Part shown: in pieces, positions 31,373 through 35,035 of the stretch
Layout of the letters: the number at the start of each line of letters is the position of its first letter
Position numbering within the stretch: the first letter of the stretch is position 1
Assembly (NCBI GenBank): GCA_020161795.1
Contig: JAIUOR010000043.1
Coordinates: 1-35,035, forward strand
Length of the DNA stretch: 35,035 bases
Direction: 5' to 3'
Source: Actinomycetota bacterium
Lineage (GTDB): Bacteria > Actinomycetota > Actinomycetes > Propionibacteriales > Propionibacteriaceae
The notes under the pieces: generated by a model
The model's input: the letters and a program-made list of their open reading frames with translations, nothing else
Told to the model about the DNA's origin: nothing
The model's database searches: none
Program-made: the position numbers and the translations under genes

Positions 31373-32356
31373 GTGGATCAGATCTCGAAGGCCGGCCGGT
31401 ATGCCGGTGGGGCGCCGGTGGCTGAAGCGGTCAGGTCGGGTTTCGTCGAGAGCCGCCACCACGGCTCGGTGGCGATCCTCGACGGCACCGGCAGTCTCGT
31501 GGCGAGCGCGGGCGATCCTCACGGCGTGGTCTTCCCGCGCTCCTCGAACAAGCTCATGCAGGCGGCCGCCATGCTGCGGGCCGGCTTCGCGCCGTCGGAC
31601 GACGCCGAGCTGGCGCTCGCCGCGGCCAGCCATCACGGCGAGCCGATGCACGTCGCAGGAGTGCTCGCGATGCTCGACCGCGCCGGGCTGGACGTGGCGG
31701 CGCTGGCCTGCCCCGCCGACCTGCCGCTGAACGAGGACGCGCGCCGCCAGGTGGCCTCACCGGCCCCGGTGTTCATGAACTGCTCGGGCAAGCACGCCGG
31801 CATGCTGCTCACCTGCCTGGCCGCCGGCTGGCCCATCGCGGACTACGTCGATCCCGCCCACCCGCTGCAGCAGGCGATCCGGTGGGAGGTCGAGCGGCTC
31901 AGTGGCGAACGGGTGACCGCAACCGGCGTGGACGGGTGCGGTGCCCCGGTGCTGGCGCTCTCGTTGACCGGCCTGGCCCGCGCCTTCTGGAACGCCGTCT
32001 CGGCCCCAGCGGGGACGCCGGAGCGTCGGGTGGCGGATGCGATGCGCGCCCACCCGGAATTGATGTCCGGGACCGGCGCGGCGGACGCCGGCCTGATGCG
32101 GGCGGTGCCCGGGCTGCTGAGCAAGTCCGGCGCCGAGGGAGTGGTCGCCGTCGCCGTTCCGGGAGTCGGCGCGATCGCGACGAAAGTGGACGACGGGGCT
32201 GCTCGCGCCCGGCTACCCGTGACGGTCGCTGCCCTGCGCCACCTCGGGCTGGCGGGCGAGGAGTTGACCGCCGTGGCCGACACCCCGCTGCTGGGCGGCG
32301 GCCGGCCGGTGGGTGAGGTTCGGGCAGTCGCCGCGTTTGTTCCCGCGAGCGGGTAG
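31373..32356 (+). CDS. asparaginase (PF06089, thermolabile L-asparaginase II type)
   Basis: This is predicted to hydrolyse L-asparagine. It belongs to the family of the Rhizobium etli inducible asparaginase, unrelated to AnsA/AnsB. The 327-residue protein has SGFVESRHHGSVAILD, the SxxK-type SSNKLMQA, the ASHHGEP block, FMNCSGKHAGML with the zinc-binding Cys and nearby Lys, and GVDGCGAPV with the second metal Cys, then AMRAHPELMSG and SKSGAEGV. The GTG at 31373 has AGGAG about 4 nt upstream. An in-frame GTG at 31361 would add 4 residues and follows a TAGCCT hexamer by 9 nt. It stands alone between mutY and the next membrane-protein gene, whose own TAGCCT overlaps the asparaginase stop. Confidence 0.87.
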   Translation: MDQISKAGRYAGGAPVAEAVRSGFVESRHHGSVAILDGTGSLVASAGDPHGVVFPRSSNKLMQAAAMLRAGFAPSDDAELALAAASHHGEPMHVAGVLAMLDRAGLDVAALACPADLPLNEDARRQVASPAPVFMNCSGKHAGMLLTCLAAGWPIADYVDPAHPLQQAIRWEVERLSGERVTATGVDGCGAPVLALSLTGLARAFWNAVSAPAGTPERRVADAMRAHPELMSGTGAADAGLMRAVPGLLSKSGAEGVVAVAVPGVGAIATKVDDGAARARLPVTVAALRHLGLAGEELTAVADTPLLGGGRPVGEVRAVAAFVPASG

Positions 32357-32391
32357 CCTCGAAGCACACGCACGCCCAGCCGAGAGTAGCG

Positions 32392-33069
32392 ATGACCAAC
32401 CCGTACGATCCAGACCACAGCGCCTCGAGTTCGCCGGCCGACGAGACCATCCCGCTGGTCCCCGACTCGGGATACACCAATCCGGCCAGTCCGTGGTCCG
32501 CCGGCTACGAGGCGACGGCGATCGACCCGCTCAATGACGCCGCTCGGCAGCCCACGCGATCGCCCTACGCCGATCCCGCCGGCTACGGTTCGTCCGCCCC
32601 CGGCCCGCTCAGCCCGGGAGCGGCGGGTGCCTACACCAATCCCACCCTTCCGCGGCCTCAGCCCGTCCCGCCGCGGCCCTCGCAGCTGCCGCCGACCGCA
32701 CCGGTCTACGAACAGCCCCCGGCGGCCTACGGGTACGGCCCCTACGAGCCCGCCCGGGATCCGGCGCGCGCCCAGCTGACCCCGGCCTACAATCCCGGCT
32801 ATCCGGCCGTGCCCCAGCAGATCGAGCACCCGAATGTGGTCCCTGCCCTGATCCTGGCCGTCCTCGGCTTCGTCGTCGGGGTCACCTTTCCGATCGCCTG
32901 GTACCTCGGGGCGAAAGGCAATGCCGACATCAAGCGCGAGCCGTACCGCTACCGCCCCAGCGGGGTGATGACCTTCAGCATGGTGCTGGGGATCATCGGC
33001 ACGATCCTGATGGCGCTCGGCATCCTCTCCGTCGTGCTGCTCGTGGTGCTGGCCATCGCCCTGGCCTGA
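32392..33069 (+). CDS. proline/tyrosine-rich two-helix membrane protein (DUF4190-like)
   Basis: This 225-residue protein has a disordered N-terminal cytoplasmic region (about 1-145) rich in Pro, Ala, Tyr and Ser, with repeated YTNP (GYTNPAS, AYTNPTL). A compact C-terminal unit of two membrane helices follows (VVPALILAVLGFVVGVTFPIAWYLGAK and MTFSMVLGIIGTILMALGILSVVLLVVLAIALA) joined by a basic loop (GNADIKREPYRYRP). This layout is that of actinobacterial DUF4190-like proteins. The ATG at 32392 has GAGAG upstream; TAGCCT at 32354-32359 is a -10 candidate that overlaps the asparaginase stop. It is followed by a strong terminator. The function is unknown. Confidence 0.78.
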   Translation: MTNPYDPDHSASSSPADETIPLVPDSGYTNPASPWSAGYEATAIDPLNDAARQPTRSPYADPAGYGSSAPGPLSPGAAGAYTNPTLPRPQPVPPRPSQLPPTAPVYEQPPAAYGYGPYEPARDPARAQLTPAYNPGYPAVPQQIEHPNVVPALILAVLGFVVGVTFPIAWYLGAKGNADIKREPYRYRPSGVMTFSMVLGIIGTILMALGILSVVLLVVLAIALA

Positions 33070-33097
33070 GCCGGCGTCGAATCTCCCGGATACGCGA

Positions 33098-33130
33098 AAA
33101 GGTCCGGCACCACTGCGGTGCCGGACCTTT
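33098..33130. terminator. bidirectional terminator between membrane-protein gene and clpC
   Basis: AAAGGTCCGGCACC (33098-33111) and GGTGCCGGACCTTT (33117-33130) form a perfect 14-bp stem with a 5-nt loop. GCG/CGC extends it beyond a one-base bulge. A-rich and T-rich flanks at either end make it a good intrinsic terminator for both convergent genes. Confidence 0.88.
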
Positions 33131-33141
33131 CGCTTGGTACG

Positions 33142-35035
<1,894 letters not shown>

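Overview
The window is about 70% GC, with dense, mostly translationally coupled genes. Many start codons are GTG, and several genes have a -10 hexamer 6-7 nt before the start codon and no Shine-Dalgarno sequence. Together with purS/purQ as separate genes, and with radA-disA, mutY and clpC close together, this points to a high-GC actinobacterium, most likely of the Propionibacteriaceae or a relative. The genus cannot be read from the sequence.

Region by region: (1) 1-6024, minus strand, de novo purine synthesis: purD-purB-purC joined by 4-nt start/stop overlaps, then a secreted endonuclease/exonuclease/phosphatase-family protein, then purS-purQ. (2) 6204-10818, minus strand, a three-gene operon with 4-nt overlaps: a processive family-2 glycosyltransferase, a single-pass barrel-sandwich (HlyD-like) adaptor and a lipoprotein GH81 endo-beta-1,3-glucanase. 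This is the most unusual locus; the hydrolase suggests the exported polymer is a beta-1,3-glucan. (3) 11262-20987, a carbohydrate locus: a DeoR regulator with a fruK-type PfkB kinase; an ABC sugar importer (binding lipoprotein and two permeases, no ATPase) followed by a class II aldolase; a second DeoR regulator; an FGGY kinase; and a divergent second class II aldolase. (4) 21092-24132, minus strand, a mannitol-type PTS (EIICB and EIIA) with a zinc-dependent MDR polyol dehydrogenase where MtlD would be expected. (5) 24365-27112, small accessory genes: DUF2500 protein, CPBP membrane protease, TIM-barrel epimerase-like protein, VOC protein. (6) 27150-35035, genome maintenance and housekeeping: radA, disA, a proline-rich membrane protein, mutY, an asparaginase of the PF06089 type, a proline-rich two-helix membrane protein, and the 3' part of clpC running off the window end.

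How the parts fit together: the sugar genes form a plausible path of import, kinase, second kinase and aldolase to triose phosphates, and the PTS plus dehydrogenase would deliver a ketose phosphate to the same pool. RadA and DisA belong to recombination and DNA-damage signalling, and MutY to oxidative base repair. The glucan operon is divergent from fruR-fruK across a 443-nt spacer. Strong intergenic structures include two bidirectional terminators (21041-21080, 33098-33130), a 13-bp perfect stem between the binding-protein and permease genes, and a large palindrome upstream of the binding-protein gene. No rRNA, tRNA, CRISPR array, insertion sequence or phage gene was recognised.
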